Positions 17,260 to 26,024 of a stretch of 64,000 nt of DNA are shown piece by piece. The notes beneath the pieces were generated by a model, which had not been told where the DNA came from, did not search any database, and worked only from the letters and a program-made list of their open reading frames with translations. Made by a program: the position numbers and the translations under genes. Source of the DNA: Marilutibacter chinensis (GTDB taxonomy: Bacteria > Pseudomonadota > Gammaproteobacteria > Xanthomonadales > Xanthomonadaceae); the NCBI RefSeq assembly GCF_021725675.1, contig NZ_JAKJPO010000007.1, positions 186,001 to 250,000 of the forward strand, read 5' to 3'. The stretch's first letter is position 1. Every line of letters begins with the position of its first letter.

Positions 17260-20097
17260 ATGACCCTTAAGACCACCCAGCTCCGCGACGCGATCACCTT
17301 CGCGCTCGCCGTGGGCGCCACTGCAGCCGTCGGAACCGGCGTTGCCTTCGCCCAGGAAGGCGAGCAGGAAGCCACCACCCTCGACCGCATCGAGGTGACC
17401 GGTTCGCGAATCAAGCGCACCGACATCGAGACCTCGCAGCCGATCTTCTCGCTGTCGCGCGAAGACATCTCGGCCCAGGGTCTGACCTCGGTCGGCGACG
17501 TGATCCAGAACATCAGCGCCAACGGCTCGACCCTGAACACCACCATGAACAACGGTGGTAACGGCGAAACCCGCGTCAACCTGCGCAACCTCGGCTCCAA
17601 CCGCACCCTGGTGCTGGTCAATGGCCGTCGTTGGGTGGGCGGCACCGGCCTCGGCGGCGCGGTCGACCTGAACACCATCCCGACCGCCGCGGTCGAGCGC
17701 ATCGAAGTCCTGAAGGACGGCGCCTCCTCGATCTACGGCTCCGACGCCATCGCCGGCGTGGTCAACATCATCCTGCGCCAGAACTTCGACGGCGCCGAAG
17801 CCAACGCCTACATCGGCCAGTTCGACAAGGGCGACGGCACCCGCCAGTCCTACGACTTCACCGTCGGCAGCGTCGGCGACCGCTGGTCGGCCATGCTCGG
17901 CGTCGGCTACGTGAAGGAAGAGCCGGTCTGGGCCGGCGACCGCGAGATCTCGGCGGTGCCGGTGTTCGGCTCGACCCCGGGCTTCGGTGGCAGCTCGACC
18001 ACCCCGGACGGCCGCTTCTGCATCCTCGATACCACCACCTTCGCCTGTGCGAACCCGGACGGCGCCTACGGCCTGTGGCGCGCCAACCCGAACGACCCGC
18101 GCGGCTGGACCGAGTGGGGCGGCACCCCGGACAACTTCAACTTCGCGCCGCTGAACTACCTGCTGACCCCGCAGGAGCGCGTCTCGGTCTTCGCCAACGG
18201 CTCGCTGGACATCAGCGACAACCTGCGCTTCAAGACCACGGTCACCTACAACAACCGCAAGTCCGAGCAGCTGCTGGCCGCCATGCCGGTGGTCGTCGGC
18301 TTCCCGGGTGCGTCGCAGGCGTCCGACATCGTCATCAGCCAAGACAGCATCTACAACCCGTACGGCCAGGACATCAACTGGATCCAGCGTCGCGCGGTCG
18401 AGACGGGCGGCCGTTCGTTCAAGCAGAACGTCGACACCTTCGCGTTCAACGGTGCGTTCGAAGGCACCTTCGACATCGCCGACAAGCCGTTCGACTGGGA
18501 AGCGGGCATGTTCTACGGTGAAAACCGTTCGAACAACTCGACCAACGGCCTGCTGACCTACACCGCGATCCGCAACGCGCTTGGCCCGTCGATGCTCGAC
18601 GGCAGCGGCAACCCGATCTGCGTCACCACCCCGGGCGATGCGTCGACGGCGATCCCGGGCTGCGTCCCGGCCGACTTCCTGGGCGGCGCCGGTTCGCTGA
18701 CCCCGGAAATGCTGAACTACCTCACCTTCGAGGCGCATGACCAGTTCGAGTACAAGCAGAAGAGCTACTACGCGAGCATCGGCGGCGACCTGTTCGACCT
18801 GCCGGGCGGCCCGCTGGCCTTCTCGTTCGGCCTCGAGCACCGCGAGGAGTCGGGCTTCGACCGTCCGGACGCGCTGATCAACGCCGGCGACACCACCGGT
18901 AACGCGCGTACCGCCACCGAGGGCAGCTACAAGCTCGACGAGGCCTACCTCGAGCTGGCGATCCCGGTGCTGAGCGATGTTCCGGGCGCCCGCCTGCTGG
19001 ACTTCAGCGTCGCCACCCGTTACTCGGACTACAGCAACTTCGGCGACACCCTGAACAGCAAGTTCGGTTTCCGCTGGAAGCCGATCGACGACCTGCTGGT
19101 CCGCGGCAACTACGCCGAGGGCTTCCGCGCGCCGTCGATCAGCGAACTGTTCTCCGGCGTGGGTGACAGCTTCCCGACCATCAGCGATCCGTGTAGCACC
19201 ACCAACTTCGGTGGTCTGGACGCGGCCGCGCAGGCCCGCTGCGTCGCCGACGGTGTGCCGACCGGCGGCTACAACCAGGTCAACACGCAGATCCGCATCA
19301 GCGTCGGCGGCAACCCGAACCTGCTGCCGGAGAAGGCCGAGAACTACACCTTCGGCTTCGTCTACAACCCGAGCTGGCTGGAAGGCTTCGACATCTCGCT
19401 GGACTGGTGGAAGATCGAGCTGACCGACACCATCACCGCGTTCTCGGGCCAGCAGATCCTCAACGACTGCTACCGCGAGGGTAACCAGCAGGCCTGCGGC
19501 CTGATCACCCGCGGCGGCGGCGGCATCATCACCGACCTGCTGTCGGCCGGCCTGAACATCGGCAGCACAGAGGTCGAAGGCTACGACATGACCGTCGGCT
19601 ACCGTCTGCCGGAAACCTCGTGGGGCCGCTTCTCGTTCGTGTGGGATACCACCTACATGGCGAACTACGAGAACGATGGCGACGGCGACAACCTGGTCGG
19701 CGAGTACTTCGACCGCAACAACTTCTGGCGCATCCGCTCGAACCTGCTGACGCGTTGGGAGATGGGCGATTGGGGTGCGACCTGGAGCCTGCGTTACTAC
19801 GACTCCCAGGTCGAGGACTGCTCGGGCTTCAACGCGGCCAACACCCAGCTGCTGTGCTCGGATCCGGATCGTCGCACCGCCGACGGCCCGGCGCCGCGCA
19901 ACAAGCTGGACGACACGTTCTACAACGACCTCACCGTCTACTGGAACGCGCCGTGGAACGCGAAGATCGCCGTGGGCGTGAACAACATCTTCGACGAGGA
20001 TCCGCCGTTCTCGGCTTCGACGTTCGCGAACAGCTTCGATCCGCAGTACGAAGTCCCGGGTCGCTTCCTGTACATGCGCTACACCCAGAAGTTCTGA
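17260..20097 (+). CDS. Large TonB-dependent receptor
   Basis: 945 residues: signal peptide (about 1-31, ending VAFAQ), plug domain (about 40-165; IEVTGSRIKR as the TonB-box region, NLGSNRTLVLVNGRRWVG, VERIEVLKDGASSIYGSDAIAGVVNI), then a 22-strand barrel ending in RYTQKF with the terminal Phe expected for Bam-dependent insertion. It belongs to the long TBDR group common in Xanthomonadales that carries peptides, glycans or unknown nutrients; there is no Fur box, so an iron role is not indicated. The ATG at 17260 has a strong GGAGAGAG site. Codon use is highly biased towards C/G third positions and regular, suggesting high expression. A terminator follows, then a 2OG oxygenase gene. Conserved Cys pairs (for example CILDTTTFAC) suggest disulfides in extracellular loops. 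Confidence 0.95.
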   Translation: MTLKTTQLRDAITFALAVGATAAVGTGVAFAQEGEQEATTLDRIEVTGSRIKRTDIETSQPIFSLSREDISAQGLTSVGDVIQNISANGSTLNTTMNNGGNGETRVNLRNLGSNRTLVLVNGRRWVGGTGLGGAVDLNTIPTAAVERIEVLKDGASSIYGSDAIAGVVNIILRQNFDGAEANAYIGQFDKGDGTRQSYDFTVGSVGDRWSAMLGVGYVKEEPVWAGDREISAVPVFGSTPGFGGSSTTPDGRFCILDTTTFACANPDGAYGLWRANPNDPRGWTEWGGTPDNFNFAPLNYLLTPQERVSVFANGSLDISDNLRFKTTVTYNNRKSEQLLAAMPVVVGFPGASQASDIVISQDSIYNPYGQDINWIQRRAVETGGRSFKQNVDTFAFNGAFEGTFDIADKPFDWEAGMFYGENRSNNSTNGLLTYTAIRNALGPSMLDGSGNPICVTTPGDASTAIPGCVPADFLGGAGSLTPEMLNYLTFEAHDQFEYKQKSYYASIGGDLFDLPGGPLAFSFGLEHREESGFDRPDALINAGDTTGNARTATEGSYKLDEAYLELAIPVLSDVPGARLLDFSVATRYSDYSNFGDTLNSKFGFRWKPIDDLLVRGNYAEGFRAPSISELFSGVGDSFPTISDPCSTTNFGGLDAAAQARCVADGVPTGGYNQVNTQIRISVGGNPNLLPEKAENYTFGFVYNPSWLEGFDISLDWWKIELTDTITAFSGQQILNDCYREGNQQACGLITRGGGGIITDLLSAGLNIGSTEVEGYDMTVGYRLPETSWGRFSFVWDTTYMANYENDGDGDNLVGEYFDRNNFWRIRSNLLTRWEMGDWGATWSLRYYDSQVEDCSGFNAANTQLLCSDPDRRTADGPAPRNKLDDTFYNDLTVYWNAPWNAKIAVGVNNIFDEDPPFSASTFANSFDPQYEVPGRFLYMRYTQKF

Positions 20098-20121
20098 TCG
20101 ACCCGATCCTGCGTTACCTTG

Positions 20122-20149
20122 CTACGGCCCCGAAAGGGGCCGTAGTTTT
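20122..20149 (+). terminator. Intrinsic terminator after TonB receptor
   Basis: A perfect 10-bp stem (20122-20131 with 20136-20145), GAAA tetraloop and TTTT tail. Confidence 0.92.
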
Positions 20150-20198
20150 GTCTACAGTCCGCAACCGAGCCAGGGCAACGCCCTCCGGAACACCCGCC

Positions 20199-20858
20199 AT
20201 GCCGCTAGAAATCAGCTCGATGTTCGCCGTGCCGATGGCCCAGGACACGCATCCGGATGCCGGCCGGCTCAACCCACAGATCAAGTCGCTGCTGCTCGCG
20301 CGCGAGGCCGAAGGTACCCGTTACGCCAATCCCAACCCTTCGCTGAAACAGCATCCGGGCGTGTTCGAGAGCGACTTCAACCTGTTCGCCTGGCCCGAGA
20401 CCTGCATCCAGCAGCTGCGCCACTTCTGCTGGACCGCACTGGGACGCCTGGTCCAGGACCTCAACCGGTACAGCGCCGAAGAGATGCAGCGGCTGCAGAT
20501 CTTCTCGCACACCTGGTTCCACGTGACCCGCCACGGCGGCTTCACCATCATGCATACCCATCCGATGGCGTCGTGGTCGGGCGTGTACTGTGTCGACCCG
20601 GGCGAGACTCCCGACGACCGCCCCGAATCCGGAGTTCTGCGTTTCCACAATCCGCACCACTACAGCAACTACTTCACCGACGCCGGCAACACGCGTCTGC
20701 GTGCGCCTTATCATCACGGCACCTGGAGCATCCGCTTCAAGGCCGGCCAGCTGGTGCTGTTTCCGTCATGGGTGCAGCACGAGGTGATGCCGTTCTACGG
20801 CCGCGACGAGCGCATCACGATCGCGTTCAACTGCTGGTTCGGGATGAGGGACGGCTGA
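20199..20858 (+). CDS. Putative 2OG-Fe(II) oxygenase (TIGR02466-like)
   Basis: 219 residues. Double-stranded beta-helix oxygenase: the metal-binding His cluster is in the segment GGFTIMHTHPMASWSGVYCV (His119, His121), the distal His is His194 (FPSWVQHEV) and the 2OG-binding Arg is about 205 (RDERITIAFN). The pattern matches the putative 2OG-Fe(II) oxygenase family often described as TIGR02466. It hydroxylates an unknown substrate. It starts 50 bp after the receptor terminator and its stop is 62 bp from the convergent TPR-sulfotransferase stop. The best start is ATG 20199; no strong ribosome site. Confidence 0.82.
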   Translation: MPLEISSMFAVPMAQDTHPDAGRLNPQIKSLLLAREAEGTRYANPNPSLKQHPGVFESDFNLFAWPETCIQQLRHFCWTALGRLVQDLNRYSAEEMQRLQIFSHTWFHVTRHGGFTIMHTHPMASWSGVYCVDPGETPDDRPESGVLRFHNPHHYSNYFTDAGNTRLRAPYHHGTWSIRFKAGQLVLFPSWVQHEVMPFYGRDERITIAFNCWFGMRDG

Positions 20859-20920
20859 AGAAGGACGACCGGCGGCCGCGTCCGCCGCTTCGGCCCACTA
20901 GACCTGCCGACGCCGGCCGT

Positions 20921-22537
20921 CTAGGAGCCGGCAATATCCAACCCTTCGATCAGCGGATCCAGGTACTCGCGATACGCGCGCCACGCTCCGCCGCGGTTGC
21001 GCTGGATGCCCTGGCGCACGCTGCCGATGCTCGCGGTCGCCGAATGGCCGCCCTCGCGGCCGATGTCGAGCGTCTCGGGCATGAAATCGAGCCCGCAGAA
21101 TTCCATCAGCCGCCCCGCCTGTTCAGCCGGCGAATCGACGAAGGCGTGATAGTCGACATCGAGAATGCGACCGGGGTGACGACGGTGCCAGTGCGTCATC
21201 AACGCGCGATAGCGCCGGTAGTAGTCGGCCAGGTCGGACTGGTCGCTGGCGTAGCGCGCATCGTGGCTGCTGAAGTAGGTTCGCAGGTTTGAGAAGCAGG
21301 TGTCGATCGGATCGCGGCACATGTGCACGATCCGCGCCTCCGGCAGCGCCCGCAGGATGAAGTCGACGTTGAGGAAGTTCGACGGCAGCTTCTCGGTGAA
21401 CACGCGACGGCCGGCCGCGCGCCAGCGCGCGTGGGCCCGGAACAGTTCGCCGGCTTCGGCAAGGTCGCAGCCTGCAAGGCGTCCGACCATCTCCGCATCG
21501 AGCAGGCCCGGCCGGTAGCAGTCGGCGACTTCGCGCAGGGCCGCCGGGAACACGTAGCTCTCGCCGCCGTCGGCGACTTCCGGATGCCCGGCCAGCACGC
21601 GTTCGACCACGCTGGTCCCCGAGCGGTACATGCCGACGATGAAGACGATCGCCGGTGCATCCACCGGGTTGCTTGACGGCGGCGCAGACCCCGCTCCGGC
21701 AGGCGGCATCGCCATCAGCGCGTCGAACAGGCGCGCCGTGGCCACTCGGTCGTAAGGCTCGAGCTCGCGCTTGACCGCGCATCCGCGCTCCAGCGCGCGC
21801 CACGCTCCCGCAGTGTCCTTCGCCGCATGCAGCAGGTTGTGCAGGCCGTGCTGCAGGTAGGCCTCGTCCTCGCTGCCCGCACGGACCCGGTCCAGCGCCG
21901 CGCGTATCCCCGCGATGTCCGCATCGAGCATCTCGCGCCGCGGCTGCAGGGTCAGCAGCCAGCGGGCGTGCGGGAGTTCGGTCGCCGAGCGGGCGATGGC
22001 CCTGCGCAGCAGCGCATCCGCCTCGTCCTGGCGGCCTGCAGTCATCGCGATCGTGCCGCGCAGGACGTCGCCCTGGATGACGCCGGGAGCGATGGCCGAG
22101 ACCCGCGCGAGCAGCGCTTCGGCGTGGCGGTACAGCCCAATCGGCCCCAATTCGGAGGCCAGCTGTCCCAGCAGCGGCGCATTCCTGCAATCCGAGTAAT
22201 CGAGCCGGTCCATAACGGCCTCGATCAACGCATGCGCCTCGAAACGGCGCAGCAGGCGCACCAGGTGCAGGCCGGACTCCAGCGAGTGCGGCTCATGGGT
22301 CGCAAGCTCCCGGGCCAGCTTCGCCGCCTGTCGGTAGCGACCTGCGGCGAGCAGGAAGTAACCCGCCTGCAGACGCGCAGGGAGGAACTCCGGCTGCGCC
22401 TCGGCAATCGCCAGCATGGTGGCTGCCGCCTCCGCCGTCGCACCGCGCCGGGCCAGCTCGATCGCGGCCTGCCAGCGCGGTGCGAGCTCCTGGCGCAGGC
22501 CGTAACCGTTGACGTCGATGAACCGGGCTGCGGACAT
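20921..22537 (-). CDS. TPR-sulfotransferase fusion protein
   Basis: 538 residues. The N-terminal about 270 residues are helical TPR-like repeats (for example AAATMLAIAEAQPEFLPARL, YRQAAKLARELATHEPHSLE). The C-terminal half is a sulfotransferase: the PAPS loop FIVGMYRSGTSVVERVL (about 299-315) and the 3'-phosphate segment HMCRDPIDTCFSNLRTYF. No signal peptide, so cytoplasmic. TPRs in this family probably bind a protein acceptor; the domain layout recalls protein sulfotransferases rather than small-molecule ones (inference). Last gene of a leftward group pckG, 2OG oxygenase, TPR-sulfotransferase (47 bp after the oxygenase). Confidence 0.87.
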   Translation of the reverse strand: MSAARFIDVNGYGLRQELAPRWQAAIELARRGATAEAAATMLAIAEAQPEFLPARLQAGYFLLAAGRYRQAAKLARELATHEPHSLESGLHLVRLLRRFEAHALIEAVMDRLDYSDCRNAPLLGQLASELGPIGLYRHAEALLARVSAIAPGVIQGDVLRGTIAMTAGRQDEADALLRRAIARSATELPHARWLLTLQPRREMLDADIAGIRAALDRVRAGSEDEAYLQHGLHNLLHAAKDTAGAWRALERGCAVKRELEPYDRVATARLFDALMAMPPAGAGSAPPSSNPVDAPAIVFIVGMYRSGTSVVERVLAGHPEVADGGESYVFPAALREVADCYRPGLLDAEMVGRLAGCDLAEAGELFRAHARWRAAGRRVFTEKLPSNFLNVDFILRALPEARIVHMCRDPIDTCFSNLRTYFSSHDARYASDQSDLADYYRRYRALMTHWHRRHPGRILDVDYHAFVDSPAEQAGRLMEFCGLDFMPETLDIGREGGHSATASIGSVRQGIQRNRGGAWRAYREYLDPLIEGLDIAGS

Positions 22538-22584
22538 GGCGTGTCGGGAGATACCGCTCGGGGAGCGACCGGAACAGGAACGGC

Positions 22585-23184
22585 TCAGGCCACCGCCACG
22601 CGCTCGAACTTGATCGCGAAGGTGTAGCGCGGGGCGTAGCAGATCCGGCTCGGCGGACGGCCGGCGTGCTTGATCGCGCCGTCGAACACCACCAGCCTCC
22701 CCGGCCGCGGTCGCACCGCGCAGAGCAGTTCGTCGTGGGCGTCGTAGAACACGGTCTCGCCGCCCCACTCCACGTCCCAGCGGTCGCACAGGTACCACAG
22801 CGCGGTCAGATCGTGCTGGTCGGGCAGGCAATCGGTATGGGTGAACAGCATGTCGCCGTAGTGGGCGACGTTGGTGTAGGCGCGGTACGGACGGTAGCCG
22901 AAGCCCGGCGTCGAGAACCCCATCACCGCGCGCCGGGTGACCTCGAAGATCGGCTGCCGCACCAGCGCCTCGATCTTCAGCTCGGTCGCCCAGTGACGGT
23001 AGTCGGCGGTGTCCTCGCGGGCGATCTCGGTGCGGGTGAACGCCGCCCGCGACAGCGCCTGGACGTACTCGCCGACGTTCGGCAGGTGGCCGTCGAAGAC
23101 GCGCAGCGGACGTCCGTCGACCAACAGCTCGCGGTCGGCCGGCAACACGCCTGCCGGACCGGCCGCTCCCGCCCCCGTCGCCAT
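22585..23184 (-). CDS. 2OG-Fe(II) oxygenase (prolyl-hydroxylase-like)
   Basis: 199 residues with a textbook 2OG oxygenase motif set: HxD at His116-Thr-Asp118 (LFTHTDCLPDQH), WGGETVFYD, distal His173 in VVFDGAIKHAGRPP, and Arg186 (YAPRYTFAIKF). The order and spacing are as in P4H/PHD-type enzymes that modify protein or peptide side chains; the target is unknown. The start codon is 7 bp downstream of the pckG stop, so it is probably translated from the pckG transcript, and it precedes the TPR-sulfotransferase gene. Confidence 0.87.
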   Translation of the reverse strand: MATGAGAAGPAGVLPADRELLVDGRPLRVFDGHLPNVGEYVQALSRAAFTRTEIAREDTADYRHWATELKIEALVRQPIFEVTRRAVMGFSTPGFGYRPYRAYTNVAHYGDMLFTHTDCLPDQHDLTALWYLCDRWDVEWGGETVFYDAHDELLCAVRPRPGRLVVFDGAIKHAGRPPSRICYAPRYTFAIKFERVAVA

Positions 23185-23191
23185 GCGCGCC

Positions 23192-25030
23192 TCAGTCCGC
23201 CAGCAGACCGGCGATGCGCTGCTGTTCGGCCTTCAGCGCCTGCGGCATGCGCGACCCGTAGCCGTCCAGATACTCGCCGATGCTGTCGAACTCGGCCTTC
23301 CAGCCGGCCTGTTCGAAGCCGAACAGCCTGGCCTCGGCTTCCTCGGACAGCGCAATGCCGTCCAGCTTCAGATCGCCGGCCGCCGGCAGGGTGCCGATCG
23401 GGGTCTCGACGCCGCCGGCCTCGCCCCTGACGCGGCCGATCATCCATTCCAGCACGCGCAGGTTGTCGCCGAAGCCCGGCCACAGGAACCTGCCGTCGTC
23501 GCCCTTGCGGAACCAGTTGACGTGGAAGATCTTCGGCAGCTTCGCGCCGGGCGTGTCGAACGACAGCCAGTGGCCGAAGTAGTCGGCGAAGTTGTAGCCG
23601 CAGAACGGCTTCATCGCCATCGGATCGCGGCGCATCACGCCGACTGCACCGGTCGCCGCGGCGGTGGTCTCCGAGCCCATCGCGGCACCGACCAGCACGC
23701 CGTGGGTCCAGTCGCGGGCCTCGAACACCAGCGGCACCAGCGATGCGCGACGGCCGCCGAACACGATCGCGCTGATCGGCACGCCCTGCGGGTCCTCGGC
23801 CATCGGCGACCAGCTCGGACACTGCTTTGCGCTGACGGTGAAACGCGCGTTCGGATGCGCGGCCGGCCCCTTGGCGGGATCGTACGGGTTGCCGCGCCAG
23901 TCGGTGACCGGCTGCTGGCCGTTGTCGAGGCCTTCCCACCACGGCTGGTTGTCGGCGGTCAGGCCGACGTTGGTGAAGATGGTGTCCTTGCGGATGGTCT
24001 CCAGCGCGTTCGGATTGGATTTCGCCGAGGTGCCCGGAGCGACGCCGAAATAGCCGGCCTCGGGGTTGATCGCGTACAGGCGGCCGTCGGCACCCGGACG
24101 CATCCAGCAGATGTCGTCGCCGACCGTCCACACCTTCCAGCCGTCGCGCCGGTAGCCCTCCGGGGGGATCAGCATCGCCAGATTGGTCTTGCCGCAGGCC
24201 GACGGAAACGCCGCGGCGACGTAATGGGTCTCGCCCTGCGGATTCTCGATGCCGACGATCAGCATGTGCTCGGCCAGCCAGCCTTCGCTGCGGGCCTGAT
24301 AGCTGGCGATGCGCAGCGCATGGCACTTCTTGCCCAGCAACGCGTTGCCGCCGTAGCCGGAACCGTAGGACTTGATCGTCAGCTCCTCGGGGAAATGCAT
24401 GATGAAGCGGCGCTCGGGATCGAGCTCGCCGATCGAGTGCAGGCCTTTCACGAAGGTGTCCGCCGGTCCGCCGCGAGCAGCCTGGCCGCTGCCCTCGCGC
24501 TCGATGCGGGCGAGCGCATCGGCGCCCATCCGGGTCATCAGCCGCATGTTGGCGACCACGTACGGGCTGTCGGTGATCTCCACGCCGCAACGCGAAAGCG
24601 GCGAGTCGATCGGGCCCATGCAGTACGGGATCACGTACATCGTGCGGCCGCGCATGCAGCCGTCGAACAGCGCGTCGATCTTCGCATGCGCTTCGGCGGG
24701 AGCCATCCAATGGTTGTTGGGACCGGCGTCGTCCTGCTCGCTCGTGCAGACGAAGGTCAGGTGTTCGACGCGGGCGACGTCGTCCGGGTGCGAACGGTGC
24801 AGCCAGCTGCCGGGGTGGGTGTCCGGATTCAGCGGCAGCAGGGTGCCATCGGCCTGCATCTGCGCGATCAGCGCCTCGCTCTCTTCATCGCTGCCGTCGC
24901 ACCAGTGGATCGCATCGGGGCGGGTCAGCGCGGCGACCTCGGCGACCCACCGGTTCAACGCGACCAGCGAGCTGCCGCTGGCGGATGGATGGATGGCGGA
25001 CTTCGACGCGTCAGAGGAAAGGGCATTCAC
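23192..25030 (-). CDS. pckG: Phosphoenolpyruvate carboxykinase (GTP)
   Basis: 612 residues, normal for the GTP-dependent enzyme. Converts oxaloacetate and GTP to PEP, CO2 and GDP for gluconeogenesis. The kinase-1a loop FPSACGKTNLAM (275-286) with reactive Cys279 and Lys281, SYGSGYGGNALLGKKC (Mn/PEP region) and VFGGRRASLVPLVFEARDW (nucleotide region) are diagnostic of the GTP class rather than the ATP class. Upstream gene of a run that continues into the 2OG oxygenase and TPR-sulfotransferase genes. Confidence 0.97.
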   Translation of the reverse strand: MNALSSDASKSAIHPSASGSSLVALNRWVAEVAALTRPDAIHWCDGSDEESEALIAQMQADGTLLPLNPDTHPGSWLHRSHPDDVARVEHLTFVCTSEQDDAGPNNHWMAPAEAHAKIDALFDGCMRGRTMYVIPYCMGPIDSPLSRCGVEITDSPYVVANMRLMTRMGADALARIEREGSGQAARGGPADTFVKGLHSIGELDPERRFIMHFPEELTIKSYGSGYGGNALLGKKCHALRIASYQARSEGWLAEHMLIVGIENPQGETHYVAAAFPSACGKTNLAMLIPPEGYRRDGWKVWTVGDDICWMRPGADGRLYAINPEAGYFGVAPGTSAKSNPNALETIRKDTIFTNVGLTADNQPWWEGLDNGQQPVTDWRGNPYDPAKGPAAHPNARFTVSAKQCPSWSPMAEDPQGVPISAIVFGGRRASLVPLVFEARDWTHGVLVGAAMGSETTAAATGAVGVMRRDPMAMKPFCGYNFADYFGHWLSFDTPGAKLPKIFHVNWFRKGDDGRFLWPGFGDNLRVLEWMIGRVRGEAGGVETPIGTLPAAGDLKLDGIALSEEAEARLFGFEQAGWKAEFDSIGEYLDGYGSRMPQALKAEQQRIAGLLAD

Positions 25031-25147
25031 GGCATTGCTCCGGGACGTACATCAGGATGAGACGAATTGAAAAAGACGATGCGGCCGGATGCCCCGACCC
25101 TGCGGACGAACGGCAGCGCGACGCCGTCGCGATCGCCCCCGAAGCGG

Positions 25148-25756
25148 TCAGCCTGAGGGGATCAGCGTGTCCATCATGTGTTCGACGTAGGCCTCGAACT
25201 CCTCGTGCTGCATCCGGGTCTGGTGCAGTTGCAGGTTCAGCTGGAGGAAACCCACGTAGGCGGCGTACAGCAGTTGCGCGCGGTACCGCGCGTCGGTGCG
25301 GCTGAGCCCGACCTGACGGAACGAAGCGGTCAGGTACTCGAGACGACGGTCTGACACGCGTCCGATCACCGGCTGCACGGCCGGGTGGTCGAGCGCCTTC
25401 AGCAGCTCGGAATAGACGATATGGGACTTGACCTCGTGCGCGACCACGTTGAACAGCGCGCGCAGGCGCTGGCGCGGATCCGGGATCGGTTCCAACTGGC
25501 CGAACACCTCTTCCTGCTCGAACTTCTCCCAGCGTTCCAGCGCCGCCACCAGCAGTGCGTCGCGCGAAGGGAAATGCCAGTAGAAGCTGCCCTTGGTCAC
25601 CCCGAGTCGTCGAGCGAGGGGCTCGACCGCGACCGCGGCCACCCCCTGCTCGGCGATCAGGTCCAGCGCGGCCTGGGCCCAGTCCTCGGCACTCAGACGG
25701 CCGCTGCGCTCGGTCTTCGGCAAGGCGGATGCGGTCATGGTGACAAGTGTAGCCAT
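25148..25756 (-). CDS. TetR-family transcriptional regulator
   Basis: 202 residues. N-terminal TetR helix-turn-helix (about 22-68; AALDLIAEQGVAAVAVEPLARRLGVTKGSFYWHFPSRDALL) and a helical ligand-binding C-terminal domain. It is divergent from fadE, which makes it the likely repressor of that gene with an acyl-CoA-type ligand (inference from context). A second in-frame ATG at 25738 (MTASALPK) is equally plausible; neither has a recognisable ribosome site. Confidence 0.9.
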   Translation of the reverse strand: MATLVTMTASALPKTERSGRLSAEDWAQAALDLIAEQGVAAVAVEPLARRLGVTKGSFYWHFPSRDALLVAALERWEKFEQEEVFGQLEPIPDPRQRLRALFNVVAHEVKSHIVYSELLKALDHPAVQPVIGRVSDRRLEYLTASFRQVGLSRTDARYRAQLLYAAYVGFLQLNLQLHQTRMQHEEFEAYVEHMMDTLIPSG

Positions 25757-25820
25757 ACGGATGGGTGGGGGACAGTACGTGGGCGACCGGCGCCGGTTGA
25801 CAGGCGGCGGACGGGCGGAC

Positions 25821-25836
25821 CATACTCAAGCGTATG
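25821..25836. promoter_or_regulatory. Candidate TetR operator between the regulator and fadE
   Basis: CATAC (25821-25825) and GTATG (25832-25836) form an inverted repeat with a 6-bp spacer in the A+T-richest part of the divergent region. Its context TTAACATACGCTTGAGTATG (minus strand) is typical in size for a TetR dimer site. TATGTT at 25833-25838 could be a -10 for fadE. Confidence 0.5.
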
Positions 25837-26024
25837 TTAACACCGCGCGACTCCGGTGTTCGCGCCCGGCGGGGCCATGCGCCCGATGCAGCCGGCGAAT
25901 CGCCTGCCAGGTCACCGCGTCTTCGCGGCGGAACCGGCAGGATGGCCAGGACGGCATCGGCGCCGTCCACCAGGAGTCAGCGGACCGTTCGTCCGTCGTC
26001 GTACACGTTCTCCGGAGTGTCGCC

